Shown: positions 26,823 through 36,700, counted from the first letter of the stretch. The stretch is DNA of 64,000 nucleotides from Mediterraneibacter faecis JCM 15917 (GCA_001312505.1 BBDW01000003.1:1-64000); one strand, 5' to 3'. Program-made: numbers and translations. The notes: generated from the sequence alone by a model not told the origin.

Positions 26823-27264
26823 TTTGAATGCTCCTTTCACACATGATGTCGTAAAATTTCTGAATTGTCCGGATCATATAGTCGGCTTCAGTGTCAGATA
26901 TAGCATCAAGGTAAGGAAGTAGCTCATTAAAATAATTTTCATTATACTTTTCAGATAGCTCCTTGCCATGTTCGGTCAAAGACAAGTATGTGACACGTCC
27001 GTCATCCGGAGAGGAGATCTTTTGAACTAATCCTTTCTTCTCCATTTCTTTTATTGTCCTTGTGACACCCGGTCGCGGGATATTCAGAATGTCACTCAGA
27101 TCAGAAACTTTTACATGGTCGTTCTGTTTCTGAAGCTCCTGGATCATATCCATATAGCGGATGTGAGATGACATGATACCTTCCGGAAGCGGAGGGAGCA
27201 TCTCACGAATTCGCTTTGCCTGATAACATGCATCGAGCATGCGTTTGATTTTTTCATTTGTCAT
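26812..27264 (-). CDS. MarR-family regulator
   Basis: A 150-residue winged-HTH regulator. The DNA-binding part reads VKVSDLSDILNIPRPGVTRTI with a wing SSPDDGRVTYLSLT, and dimer helices lie on both sides. It is the first gene of a two-gene operon with a MATE pump, the classic autoregulated arrangement. A candidate operator lies just upstream. Confidence 0.88.
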   Translation of the reverse strand: MTNEKIKRMLDACYQAKRIREMLPPLPEGIMSSHIRYMDMIQELQKQNDHVKVSDLSDILNIPRPGVTRTIKEMEKKGLVQKISSPDDGRVTYLSLTEHGKELSEKYNENYFNELLPYLDAISDTEADYMIRTIQKFYDIMCERSIQNDR

Positions 27265-27281
27265 AATAAAACTCCTATATA

Positions 27282-27301
27282 GTTACCAAAGTTAATTACC
27301 A
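27282..27301 (-). promoter_or_regulatory. Candidate MarR operator (TTACCA repeats)
   Basis: TTACCA occurs at 27283-27288 and 27296-27301, 13 bases apart, between the marR promoter and its start codon. That is where an autorepressor would bind. The spacing is odd for a symmetric dimer site, so confidence is moderate. Confidence 0.45.
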
Positions 27302-27307
27302 TAGATA

Positions 27308-27335
27308 ATTATATGGAGATTTGAGGAATTGTCAA
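27308..27335 (-). promoter_or_regulatory. Promoter of the marR-MATE operon
   Basis: On the minus strand TTGACA (27335-27330) and TATAAT (27313-27308) are 16 bases apart. Confidence 0.75.
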
Positions 27336-27416
27336 GAGAAAATGTTGATTGTGATGATAATTTGAGGAAAATGTGGGGGGGAGAAGTCTTGATATGTTCG
27401 CAAATTAATAAAAGAC

Positions 27417-27512
27417 AAGAAAACGTACAAGATAACAAGCAAGTTATAGTAAAATAAATAAAAATTTAGTATAATATAGTAAGAAAACGTACAAGATAAT
27501 AAGTAAGTTATA
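27417..27512 (+). repeat. Two 32-base direct repeats flanking the fic promoter
   Basis: AAGAAAACGTACAAGATAA begins each copy; the copies at 27417-27448 and 27481-27512 differ at two positions and are 64 bases apart. A TATAAT at 27470-27475 lies between them, and the second copy ends just before the fic ribosome site. They are likely binding sites for a regulator. Confidence 0.75.
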
Positions 27513-27526
27513 CGAGGGGAAATGAT

Positions 27527-28519
27527 ATGAATACTTATGCACCACCATTCAAACTTACAAATACAATGCTGGATTTAGTCGCATCAATTTCTGAAAAAGT
27601 AGGAAGAATCACTACTGGAAAAAATCTGGAGTCAAAGCCAGATTTGAGAAAAAATAACAGAGTTAAATCAATCTATTCTTCTTTGAAAATCGAGGCAAAT
27701 TCATTGACGATCGGACAGGTAAGAGATGTCATAGACGGAAAGCTTGTACTTGGAGAACAAAAGGAAATACAAGAAGTAAAGAATGCATACGAAGCATATG
27801 AGAAAATAAATGAAATCGATCCTTATGATATTGAAGAATTAAAGCATATGCATGGGATTATGACGAAATATCTGGTAGATGAATCAGGATGTTTCAGACA
27901 TGGAGAAGAAGGTGTTTTTAATGGAGAGGAATGTATCTTCATGGCACCGCCGGCAAGATTCGTCCCACATCTTATGGAAGAACTGTTTGATTGGATGGAA
28001 CGAGAAAAAGAAGAAGTTCATCCATTGATCCTGTCCTGCGTATTTCATTATGAATTCGTATTTATTCATCCATTCGCAGATGGGAATGGACGCATGGCAA
28101 GGCTGTGGCATACTTGTCTTTTAGCAAATTGGAAGCCTTTCTTTCAATACATTCCAATAGAAAGTCAGATTGAAAGATTCCAGGAAGAATATTACAATGT
28201 GATCGCACAATGCCATGTAAATGGTGATTCAAATCTATTTATCGAATTTATGTTGCGCCAGATTGATCAGATTTTAAAAGAAGTTCTGTTACAGTCGGAA
28301 GGACAAAGGGAAAATATATCAGAATATGTAAAACGATTATTAGATGTTATGGAATACGAAGTTCCGTACACCGCAGTTACTTTGATGGAGTTGTTGGGTC
28401 TAAAGTCAAAGGAATCATTTCGCAAGAATTATCTGAATCCGGCAATAGAACTTCAATTGATACGAATGACAGTTCCTGACAAGCCACGTAGCAGAAATCA
28501 GAGATATGTGAAAAGATAG
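27527..28519 (+). CDS. Fic/DOC family protein
   Basis: A 330-residue Fic protein, the family that transfers AMP (or other nucleotide parts) onto target proteins. The active-site motif HPFADGNGRMAR is intact near residue 183. The segment SIYSSLKIEANSL (about 55-67) resembles the inhibitory helix pattern (S/T)xxxE(G/N) of class II Fic proteins. A C-terminal winged-helix-like region (GLKSKESFRKNYL) could bind DNA. GAGGGG precedes the ATG. No antitoxin gene adjoins, which fits self-inhibition. Confidence 0.88.
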   Translation: MNTYAPPFKLTNTMLDLVASISEKVGRITTGKNLESKPDLRKNNRVKSIYSSLKIEANSLTIGQVRDVIDGKLVLGEQKEIQEVKNAYEAYEKINEIDPYDIEELKHMHGIMTKYLVDESGCFRHGEEGVFNGEECIFMAPPARFVPHLMEELFDWMEREKEEVHPLILSCVFHYEFVFIHPFADGNGRMARLWHTCLLANWKPFFQYIPIESQIERFQEEYYNVIAQCHVNGDSNLFIEFMLRQIDQILKEVLLQSEGQRENISEYVKRLLDVMEYEVPYTAVTLMELLGLKSKESFRKNYLNPAIELQLIRMTVPDKPRSRNQRYVKR

Positions 28520-28534
28520 ATGTTGCTGGGCAAA

Positions 28535-28660
28535 TATGAATGCGGATGCAGTAGCAGCACAGATTAAGAAACGGAACTACCCGGCGGCAATCAAGGAGTT
28601 TGGCGGTGAGATTTTGCTGGTCGGAATTAATTATGATATACTAGACATAATGAGTTGGTA
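28535..28660 (+). pseudogene. 3' remnant of an AAA-ATPase/PD-(D/E)XK nuclease-like gene
   Basis: The frame NADAVAAQIKKRNYPAAIK followed by EILLVGINYD matches the C-terminal end of the DUF1703-type AAA-ATPase proteins that abound in Lachnospiraceae. Only ~40 codons remain, without the ATPase or most of the nuclease domain, so it is a decayed fragment between fic and the AllA-like gene. Confidence 0.6.
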
Positions 28661-28732
28661 GTGAGAGTGGAGCAAGCTGGCCTGCTTTCCATCAGCGATA
28701 TGATTATATTAAAACAAAGGAGGACTTACTCG

Positions 28733-29221
28733 ATGAGAGAAGTAAAAGCAGTAAAGATTAATGCGGCAGATTTTGCACCGTACGGAACATTTTGCAGTAT
28801 GACAGAACCAGAGGGATATCCACTGGAGGGAGAGATTCATAAATTCTATCCGGACCGCATCTCAGGAACCTGTGTTGGAACAATGGCATTTTCACCGATT
28901 GAAGTTCGCAAGGACGAAAGAATTGTCAAGATGGCGGAATATCATACAACTACATGGGAAGGGATTGTTGCTCTTGATGACGACATGCTTATCCATGTTG
29001 CACCTGCTTCCGGCGGAACACCGGTTCCGGAACTTGCGAAGGCTTTCCTTGTACCAAAGGGATGCATGGTAAAGATCAATGCAGCGATCTGGCATCTGTG
29101 TCCACTTCCGGCGAATAATGAGGTACTTCATGCAATGATCGTACTTCCAGAATGTACTTATGCAAATGATTGTACGGTTGTTGAATTTGAAGAGAAAGAT
29201 TGGTTTAAGATAATATTATAA
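28733..29221 (+). CDS. AllA-like (ureidoglycolate lyase/DUF4867-type) cupin protein
   Basis: A 162-residue protein with the cupin-like pattern of the ureidoglycolate lyase superfamily: DFAPYGTF at the start, then AFLVPKGCMVKINAAIWH late. AAGGAGG lies 9 bases before ATG 28733. No other allantoin or purine-breakdown genes are nearby, so the substrate is uncertain; clostridial DUF4867 proteins are often of unknown role. It is followed after two bases by a MATE gene and may be co-transcribed with it. Confidence 0.65.
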   Translation: MREVKAVKINAADFAPYGTFCSMTEPEGYPLEGEIHKFYPDRISGTCVGTMAFSPIEVRKDERIVKMAEYHTTTWEGIVALDDDMLIHVAPASGGTPVPELAKAFLVPKGCMVKINAAIWHLCPLPANNEVLHAMIVLPECTYANDCTVVEFEEKDWFKIIL

Positions 29222-29223
29222 AG

Positions 29224-30573
29224 ATGAAACAGATTGATTTTGACCATGGAACGGTTACAGGGAATATTTTAGGAGCAGCATTACCGATGCTTGTGGCACA
29301 GATATTGAGCCTTTTGTACAATATCGTAGACCGTATTTATATTGCCAGGATTCCGTCCGTGGGAACAACAGCGCTTGGAGCAGTGGGATTGTGCTTTCCA
29401 ATCATTGTGATCATCACTGCATTCAGCAATTTATTTGGAAGTGGCGGTGCCCCCGTTATTTTCAATTAACCGAGGCAAAGGAAACATAAAAAAGCAGAAG
29501 CGATCATGAATACATCATTTTCAATGCTGTGCATTTGTGGAGTGACATTGATGGTGATTGGAATGCTGTTCGCAAGTCCGATTCTGGTGTTGTTCGGGGC
29601 GTCGGAAGAAGGGCTGTCTTACGCATATCCATACATGATGATTTATTTGATCGGAACAGTCCCATCTATGATTGCAATAGGGATGAACCCATTTATTAAT
29701 GCGCAGGGATATGCAACTTCAGGAATGTTATCGGTTACAATTGGAGCCGTTGCCAATCTGATTCTGGACCCATTATTTATATTTGGATTGAATTTAGGCA
29801 TAAAAGGAGCGGCGATCGCAACAATCATCTCACAGACTTTATCGGCAGCATATGTATTTTATTTCTTGAGAAAGAAAGCGGAATTGAAAGTGCGGGTGCT
29901 GTCAAAAGGAGAATGGAAAGCATGTAGAGATGATGCGAAGAATATTGTGAGCCTTGGAAGTGCAGGGTTTATCATGCAGCTGACCAATAGTCTGGTAACA
30001 ATATGTTGTAACAGCGTCTTATCAGGAATTGGCGGTGATGTATATATCTCTGTTATGACGATCGTATCAAGTGTTCGTCAGATGGTGGAAACTCCGATCT
30101 ATGCTATCAATGAAGGAACTTCTCCGATCTTGAGCTATAATTATGGAGCTCAGCGTCCGAAGAAAGTCAAGAAAGCTATCTGCGTATTGACTTGTATGAT
30201 ATTGATCTATACAGCAATTGCGTGGAGCGTGATTATTTTCGAACCGGAATTTCTGATCGGAATTTTCAGCACAGACAGTGAATTACTTGCCGATTGCGTA
30301 GAAGCACTGAAACTTTATTTCGCAGCATTTATATTTATGGATCTGCAGTATGTTGGGCAGACGGTTTTCAAATCATTGAACAAGAAGAAGCAGGCAATTT
30401 TCTTTTCGCTACTTAGAAAAGTATTTATCGTTGTGCCGCTTACATATTTGTTTCCGTATGCATTTCACATGGGAACGAAAGGGGGGGTGTTCTTAGCAGA
30501 GCCTATATCTAATGTGATTGGTGGAAGTTTGTGCTTTATTACAATGCTGGTAATGCTGAAAAGATCTATTTGA
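29224..30573 (+). CDS. MATE-family efflux pump, two compensating indels
   Basis: A second MATE transporter (~450 residues), with DFDHGTVTGNILGAALPML at the start and FSIN-RGKGN in loop 2. An extra C at 29450-29454 and a missing A near 29485-29490 shift the frame for ~40 bases and then restore it. The correct reading is GSGGAPLFSINRGKGNIKKAEAIM. The G7 at 30481-30487 adds a Gly. It begins two bases after the cupin gene and has no own ribosome site. Confidence 0.85.
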
Positions 30574-30684
30574 CAAAGAAAGAACTTGTTATCCGTTTAC
30601 TGTAGAAAAAAATAGACATGAAAAAACATGACATGATATAATTAAAAATAACAGAAAACATTGAAGATGAAGAGGCAACAGTAA

Positions 30685-32784
30685 ATGGAAAAGGGAAGTA
30701 CCGGTTCTAAACAGACAAAAAGATACAGTTGGATCATTGGCTTGCTTATTTTTATAACAGCACTTCTTTTGGGCTGTATTATTGTAAAGAACATAGAGAA
30801 AGAAAAAAAGACAGCAGCTGCTTATACTGCACAAAGTACAGTAAAGCGGATCAATGCACAATTAGATCAGTATGTTGAACTTTCAGAATTTCTTGAAAAC
30901 GTGATTCTTGCAGGATATGATCTGAATCAGACTACATTCTCAGAATTGGCAGAAATGCTTCCGAATGAAGCAGGTGTTGTAAAAGCATTCGAACTCGCAC
31001 CGGATGGGATTATTACTGATATTTTTCCAGAGCAGGGAAATGAGCAGGCTTTTGGAATGGATATGCTGACAGAGCATGAACGCAGTGGAGACGCAAAGCG
31101 TGCCAAAGAAACAGGAAAATATACTCTTGGAGGTCCATATCAATTAAAACAGGGAGGAACAGGAGCTTTGCTGTTCAATCCGGTTTATCAGAATAATATT
31201 ACAGGAAATGACACCTTTTGGGGGGGGTTTGTGATCATAGTTATCGACTGGGATAAATTTATAGATGAAATTGGCATGGAACGGCTAAGTGAAGCATCCT
31301 ATTGTTATGAGATATGGACGAATGATGAGAATACCGATGATCGGATTGTTCTGGCTCAAAATCAGGAACATATGCCTGAGAATAGCCTTACGGTAGAGTG
31401 TGAGATTCCTAATTACACATGGTATGTGGATATCGTACCAAAGGAGGGATGGATTTCAATTTATCAATGGATTGCTGTTATTGTATCAGCCCTCATAATT
31501 GCCATGATGGGTGCTACTATTTTGATCAGATCTGCAGCAAAAAACGTCGAGAGAAGCAGTATGCAGCTGAATTGAAAAAATCGGCAGAACAGGCAAAAGA
31601 AGCAAGTGAGGCAAAAACACGATTTCTGTTTAATATGAGTCATGACATCCGAACCCCCGATGAATGCAATTATTGGATTTTCAGATCTTCTCGGAAAGAA
31701 TCTTAAGAACGAGGAAAAAGCAAGGGAGTATTTAAGAAAGATCAAGTCCTCGGGCAATTTTCTGATGACGATTATTGATCAGGTGTTGGAAAAGGCTCGC
31801 ATTGAAAGTGGAACAGCTGTGTTAAAAATGCAGGCAGAGAATTTGAGCGAAATGTTTTATTCTGTAAATACAGTATTTGAATCTGCTATCCAATCGAAGG
31901 AAATTCAATATTCGATAGATACAAATATACAGCATAAATATGCAGTCTGTGATAAGACAAAACTTCAGGAAATATATTTAAATATAGTGAGTAATGCAAT
32001 CAAATATACTCCAAACGGTCAGGCGATTCATGTAAATATTACGGAAACAGCATCAGATGATAAGAAAGCATGGTATGTATTCATCTGTGAAGATACCGGA
32101 ATAGGAATGAAGCAGGAATACCTTCCACATATTTTTGATGAATTTTCAAGAGAACATACAGCGACAGAGAATAAAGTGGTCGGTACTGGTCTTGGACTTT
32201 CTATTGTAAAATCTTTTGTTGAACTGATGGGCGGAAAGATTTATGTAGAAAGCGAACAGGGGGGGAAAGGAACAAAATTCACAGTGGAAATTCCACTGGA
32301 GATTGCATCAGAAGAGGATGTATACAAAAAGAAAGAGTCGGAACAGTCTGTTATATCTGATAAGAGTATTGGAAAGCGAATTCTTCTTGCGGAAGATAAT
32401 GAATTAAATGCTGAAATTGCGATAGAACTGTTGAAAGAAGAGGGGGGGATTTTGACTGACTGGGCAAAAGATGGTCAGGAATGCTGTGATATGCTGGGAC
32501 AAGCAGAGGATGGATATTATGCGTTGATTCTCATGGATATTCAGATGCCGAGGTTAAATGGATATGAAGCGACTGCAAAGATACGGCAGATGGAAAACCG
32601 GAAAAAAGCCGCCATACCGATTATTGCCATGACTGCGAATGCTTTTGCGGAAGATATACAGATGGCAAAAAATGCAGGAATGAACGGTCATATTGCAAAA
32701 CCATTGGATGGGGAAAAAATGATCACTGTGTTAAAACAGTGTCTGGCAGATAACAGTGACGTCAAAATACAGGAAGATTTATAA
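30685..32784 (+). CDS. CHASE-domain hybrid sensor histidine kinase, two frameshifts
   Basis: The reconstructed ~700-residue protein has membrane segments at about 15-35 and 265-285 flanking an extracytoplasmic CHASE-type sensor (LAPDGIITDIFPEQGNE, GPYQLKQGGTG, FWGFVI). A HisKA domain follows (NMSHDIRTPMNAIIGFSD, phospho-His), then an HATPase (NIVSNAIKYTPNG, GTGLGLSIVK) and a C-terminal receiver (LAEDNELN, LILMDIQMP). Breaks: one A lost in the A-run near 31540, and an extra C at 31654-31658. G7/G8 tracts at 31220, 32259 and 32442 add glycines. It is a two-component signal protein; its ligand is unknown. Confidence 0.85.
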
Positions 32785-32802
32785 AAAGGCATTCTTGAAA
32801 GA

Positions 32803-32851
32803 AATAACAGGTGGTGTGGGATTTGATATGATCCCACACCATCTGTTATTT
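32803..32851. terminator. Bidirectional terminator between convergent CHASE genes
   Basis: AACAGGTGGTGTGGGAT pairs with ATCCCACACCATCTGTT across TTGATATG, with A/T-rich flanks on both sides; it can serve both genes. Confidence 0.85.
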
Positions 32852-34625
32852 ATTCAGAGAACTTATCACTGTAACGGATATGCATATCAGCCCAGTCCAT
32901 AAACAATACATAAAATACTCTTCCATATTGCTGGTTTTCTACAATTCTTCCATGGTCAAGTACAGAAAGGTAAGTTCCATCAGCTTTTCGAAGATGAAAA
33001 TAAATATAGTCATTTTCATTGCCGCTGTCGATTTGCTGCCAGATACTTGCCTCAATCTGCTGTTGCTCATCTTCCCGGATAAGGTTTCGAAAGCTCTTCT
33101 TTGTAAGCTTAAACAGCTCATCTATATCTTTATATCCGGCCATGTGGAGAAACTCATGGTTTGCATAAAAGAGTTCATCATTTTCCTTATCCGCTCTGTA
33201 GATAATAAACGCACCAGGAAGATGTTCAGAGATATCCTTGAGTGCAAATCCAAGTTGTTTGCGGACACCGGATTGAAGTCCTTCCCTGTAAGCCATACAT
33301 CCATTCTTTCCATGTAGTTTTACTTCATAAAGTGCGGCATCTGCACAGCGCATGAGCTGCGCACGGTTTGATGCAGCGGTAGGGTATTCAGCATATCCAA
33401 GAGAAATATAAAATGGGTAGTCATTTCCCTTGTATGAGAATATCTTTGGAAGCATAGTGAATTGTTGTAACTGTTCTTTCGCATCATCATATGTGCGATT
33501 TGGGAGAAGAATACAGAATTCGTCACCGCCGTTTCGCCCCCCCAATAATGCATCCGATGGAAAAGATTTTTTCATACTGTCAGCAAGATTCTTTAAAGCC
33601 CTGTCACCGTAAACATGTCCATAGATATCATTAATAAACTTAAAATCATCTATATCGAAGAGTGCAACTACATAATGGGCGTTCGGATTTTTAGCGATCA
33701 TTTCTTCTGCTAATTCATCAAATCCATAACGATTATAAATATTGGTAAGTGAATCCATATGTGCCAGTTTCTGGAATCTGTTCTTATTTTCTTTTGATGT
33801 CAGCCAGACCCAGATAAGAACCGACAGAATCAATATGATAGAAGTAAAAAATCCGATAATTATAGCTATAAGTGCAGTGTTTCCCCAGCCATTCTCAGGC
33901 ATTACTTCAAATATCCAGTTCTCTTCACCTATTGTAAAATCATAAGAAACCGGATTTGTTAAAGTTCCATCTGACTGATAAACAACTTCATATGTGTCAT
34001 TCCAGGGAGAGGATGTTTTCGAAAGCTTATATTTATAACCAAAATCCGAAAGTGCGTTGATTGAGTCTGAAAAAATATCAGGAACACGCAAAATAACAAT
34101 CGTAAATCCCCAGAAATATTCCTGTCCATTTTCATCCTTTAAGTAGACCGGATTGCGAACTGCAATTCCATAGCCTCCTTGTTTTAATTCAAAGGGACCT
34201 TGTGTGATCAAAGTATGGTTATCCCTCGCATAACAGGAAATTTCTCCACGATCTTTATCATGGAGCAGATCAATCTTGCCCGCTTCATTTCCTTCAGCAG
34301 GATAAATATCTGTCACAACACCATTTGGGGGGGCGAGCTGTATACTTTCTATAGAGTCGGACATAATATTTTTGGAAATGGTATCAAAATAATTGATCTC
34401 TCCATTTTCACTGATCAAGATTTGTTGTAACGTATCAGTGATCTCAATCCCATTAGTAATCTCATTCTTTATACGTTCACCGTAAGTTGTTGCATTTAAT
34501 TGTGCGGTCGTGCGTTTCTGTTCTTTTTCAATGGCATCTGTTTTGTATACAATCAAACCAACAAGGCACATGCCCAGTAAAAAAACGATAAGAGGCACAA
34601 GCGTTTTCTTCTTCAAGTAATTCAC
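32850..34625 (-). CDS. CHASE-GGDEF-PAS diguanylate cyclase
   Basis: A 591-residue membrane protein: N-terminal helix, CHASE-type sensor (about 40-245; LAP-NGVVTDIYP, GPFELKQGGYG, FWGFTIV), second helix (about 250-275), GGDEF domain (about 285-445, signature NGGDEF, FDIDDFKFIND) and a C-terminal PAS-like domain (from about 455). It should make cyclic di-GMP. The sensor is clearly related to that of the convergent histidine kinase. C7 tracts at 33537 and (as G7) 34327 each add a residue to conserved motifs. Confidence 0.88.
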   Translation of the reverse strand: MNYLKKKTLVPLIVFLLGMCLVGLIVYKTDAIEKEQKRTTAQLNATTYGERIKNEITNGIEITDTLQQILISENGEINYFDTISKNIMSDSIESIQLAPPNGVVTDIYPAEGNEAGKIDLLHDKDRGEISCYARDNHTLITQGPFELKQGGYGIAVRNPVYLKDENGQEYFWGFTIVILRVPDIFSDSINALSDFGYKYKLSKTSSPWNDTYEVVYQSDGTLTNPVSYDFTIGEENWIFEVMPENGWGNTALIAIIIGFFTSIILILSVLIWVWLTSKENKNRFQKLAHMDSLTNIYNRYGFDELAEEMIAKNPNAHYVVALFDIDDFKFINDIYGHVYGDRALKNLADSMKKSFPSDALLGGRNGGDEFCILLPNRTYDDAKEQLQQFTMLPKIFSYKGNDYPFYISLGYAEYPTAASNRAQLMRCADAALYEVKLHGKNGCMAYREGLQSGVRKQLGFALKDISEHLPGAFIIYRADKENDELFYANHEFLHMAGYKDIDELFKLTKKSFRNLIREDEQQQIEASIWQQIDSGNENDYIYFHLRKADGTYLSVLDHGRIVENQQYGRVFYVLFMDWADMHIRYSDKFSE

Positions 34626-34750
34626 CTCTGTTTAAGCATCGTATATTTTCGCAATGTCATATTATAGCACAGAAATTGAAAGATTGAGTGAAATCTGTGA
34701 AAAAAACAGGAAAATTGGATGGGAAAGTGATCAGGCAGAAAAGTTGCTTC

Positions 34751-34779
34751 TTGCTATACAATTCCTTAAGTGATATACT
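34751..34779 (+). promoter_or_regulatory. Candidate promoter of the ZIP transporter gene
   Basis: TTGCTA (34751-34756), 17-base spacer, TATACT (34774-34779), about 100 bases before the start codon. Confidence 0.6.
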
Positions 34780-34794
34780 GAACTAGAAAAAAAT

Positions 34795-34835
34795 AATCCG
34801 TGTGGAATTACAGTTTCGATTTTACACGGATTTTT
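34795..34835 (+). terminator. Terminator hairpin in the ZIP leader
   Basis: AATCCGTGT pairs with ACACGGATT and is followed by TTTTT. It lies between the inferred promoter and the ZIP gene, so it could be an attenuator. No gene ends here on the plus strand. Confidence 0.65.
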
Positions 34836-34882
34836 AGAAAATGAGTAGTTAGTTAAAACTAACCAAGAAAGGAGATGCGTAA

Positions 34883-35671
34883 ATGGAAATTTTTCTTGGT
34901 ATACTGATTCCGTTCATTGGAACAACGCTCGGTGCAGCATGTGTACTTTTTATGAAAAAAACACTTAGAAAACAGGTGCAGCGTGCACTTGCAGGATTTG
35001 CAGCAGGGGTAATGGTTGCGGCATCCATCTGGAGTCTTTTGATTCCGGCTATTGAACAATCCGAAAATATGGGAGCTTTATCATTTTTCCCGGCAGTAGT
35101 CGGTTTTTGGATTGGCGTGTTGTTTTTGCTTACGCTGGATCATTTGATTCCACACCTTCATGTTGGAAGTGAACAGTCAGAAGGCCCTAAAAGCAAGCTT
35201 GAGCGTACAACGATGATGGTACTGGCGGTTACACTGCATAATATTCCTGAGGGGATGGCAGTTGGTGTAATGTATGCAGGTCTTCTTGCAGAAAATACAA
35301 AGATTACAGCAGCGAGTGCGCTTGCTTTATCACTTGGAATTGCAATTCAGAATTTCCCAGAAGGAGCAATTATATCTCTGCCGCTTAGAGCCGAAGGAGA
35401 AAGTAAGGGGAAGGCATTTCTAGGAGGTGTGCTTTCAGGTGTGGTTGAACCAGTTGGAGCAGTACTTACAATCATTGCTGCGCAGTTGATAATCCCGGCA
35501 TTACCATATTTACTGAGCTTTGCAGCAGGAGCAATGCTTTATGTTGTGGTTGAAGAACTGATTCCGGAAATGTCGCAGGGGGAGCACTCTAATATCGGTA
35601 CAGTTTTCTTTGCAGTTGGATTCAGTTTGATGATGGTTCTGGATGTGGCGTTGGATGATAGAGAATCTTAA
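34883..35671 (+). CDS. ZIP-family metal transporter
   Basis: A 262-residue ZIP (ZupT-like) divalent-metal importer with eight helices. Metal-site motifs are HNIPEGMAVG in helix 4 and QNFPEGAIISLPLR in helix 5. A short His-containing loop (HLIPHLH) lies between helices 3 and 4. AAAGGAG precedes the ATG. Substrate is probably zinc, iron or manganese. Confidence 0.9.
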   Translation: MEIFLGILIPFIGTTLGAACVLFMKKTLRKQVQRALAGFAAGVMVAASIWSLLIPAIEQSENMGALSFFPAVVGFWIGVLFLLTLDHLIPHLHVGSEQSEGPKSKLERTTMMVLAVTLHNIPEGMAVGVMYAGLLAENTKITAASALALSLGIAIQNFPEGAIISLPLRAEGESKGKAFLGGVLSGVVEPVGAVLTIIAAQLIIPALPYLLSFAAGAMLYVVVEELIPEMSQGEHSNIGTVFFAVGFSLMMVLDVALDDRES

Positions 35672-35841
35672 AAGATTTATTTGATATAAGAAAAAGAAAT
35701 GCTGCCAATTATAGATGCACTGGCCGATTTTGGGAATTATTATAAATCAATCATAGATTGATTCTTTATTAGGAATTTAAACAACATAGAAATCAGAATT
35801 TTCTTATGAAGTTTCCAATATTAATTTATACAGGAGATATT

Positions 35842-36531
35842 ATGAAAATTACTTACATTAACCACAGTGGATTTTTACTTGAAACCAAAGATTGCTACTA
35901 TATTTTTGATTATTATAAGGGTGAATTACCGCACCTTGATAAGGAAAAAGAAGTAATCGTTTTTTGTAGTCACTTCCATAAGGATCATTTTAACCCTCAA
36001 ATTTTTGAGATTCTTGATGATATGGGGGGGATGACTTATCAGGCAGTCCTGGCGAATGATATACGAAAAAGAAATCATTTGACAGATATGAAGATTACAT
36101 ATGTTTATCATGATCAGACTTATAATCTGGATAATGATACCAAAGTTGATACATTGCTGTCTAACGATAGTGGTGTAGCATTTATTGTCAAAACAAAGGA
36201 AGGTACCATTTATCATGCCGGCGACTTAAATGACTGGTATTGGGATGGTGAACCGAAAGCTGACAACCAGAGACTTACTTCAGCATATCGTGCAGAAATC
36301 AGGAAAATTAAGGGTATGCATTTTGATGCTGCATTTGTTCCTTTAGATCCGAGGCAGGAAGATCACTATGCCGACGGAATTCTGTATTTCCTTAAAAATG
36401 TAGATTGCAATGTCATTTTTCCAATGCATTACTGGAATGATGCCAATGTAATTAAGCGGTTTATTACTGAATATCCGCAATATAAGTCACGTATTAAAGA
36501 CACAGAATGTACAAAAGGAGAAGAATTATGA
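35842..36531 (+). CDS. MBL-fold metallo-hydrolase
   Basis: A 229-residue metallo-beta-lactamase-fold protein (UlaG/L-ascorbate-lactonase-like superfamily). It begins ITYINHSGFLLE and has the metal motif SHFHKDHF and later HAGDLNDW. Start ATG 35842 follows CAGGAG; the upstream in-frame ATG 35806 lacks a site. Substrate unknown. G7 at 36024-36030 adds a Gly. Its stop overlaps the ATG of a glyoxalase remnant. Confidence 0.82.
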   Translation: MKITYINHSGFLLETKDCYYIFDYYKGELPHLDKEKEVIVFCSHFHKDHFNPQIFEILDDMGGMTYQAVLANDIRKRNHLTDMKITYVYHDQTYNLDNDTKVDTLLSNDSGVAFIVKTKEGTIYHAGDLNDWYWDGEPKADNQRLTSAYRAEIRKIKGMHFDAAFVPLDPRQEDHYADGILYFLKNVDCNVIFPMHYWNDANVIKRFITEYPQYKSRIKDTECTKGEEL

Positions 36532-36673
36532 AGTTTAAGATGATTCACGATCAGACCTGGAGCGATCTATTAAATTTTACAACGAGGCCCTTGATCTGCA
36601 CGAAGTGAGAAGAAAGACTACTGATGATTTTATCAAAGATCCAGAGGGATACTGGCTTGAGATTCTGCCATAA
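36528..36673 (+). pseudogene. gloA: Glyoxalase I remnant (internal deletion)
   Basis: The region starts MKFKMIHDQ, then in another frame reads DLERSIKFYNEALDLHEVRR and ends DPEGYWLEILP with TAA at 36671. These are the first and last parts of a lactoylglutathione-lyase-type protein; some 60 residues between TTDDF and KDPEG are gone. The C-terminal metal Glu (WLEI) is present, but the centre is lost, so it cannot work as an enzyme. Confidence 0.75.
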
Positions 36674-36700
36674 AGCTAGTTGAGAAAAAGAAAAATAGGA

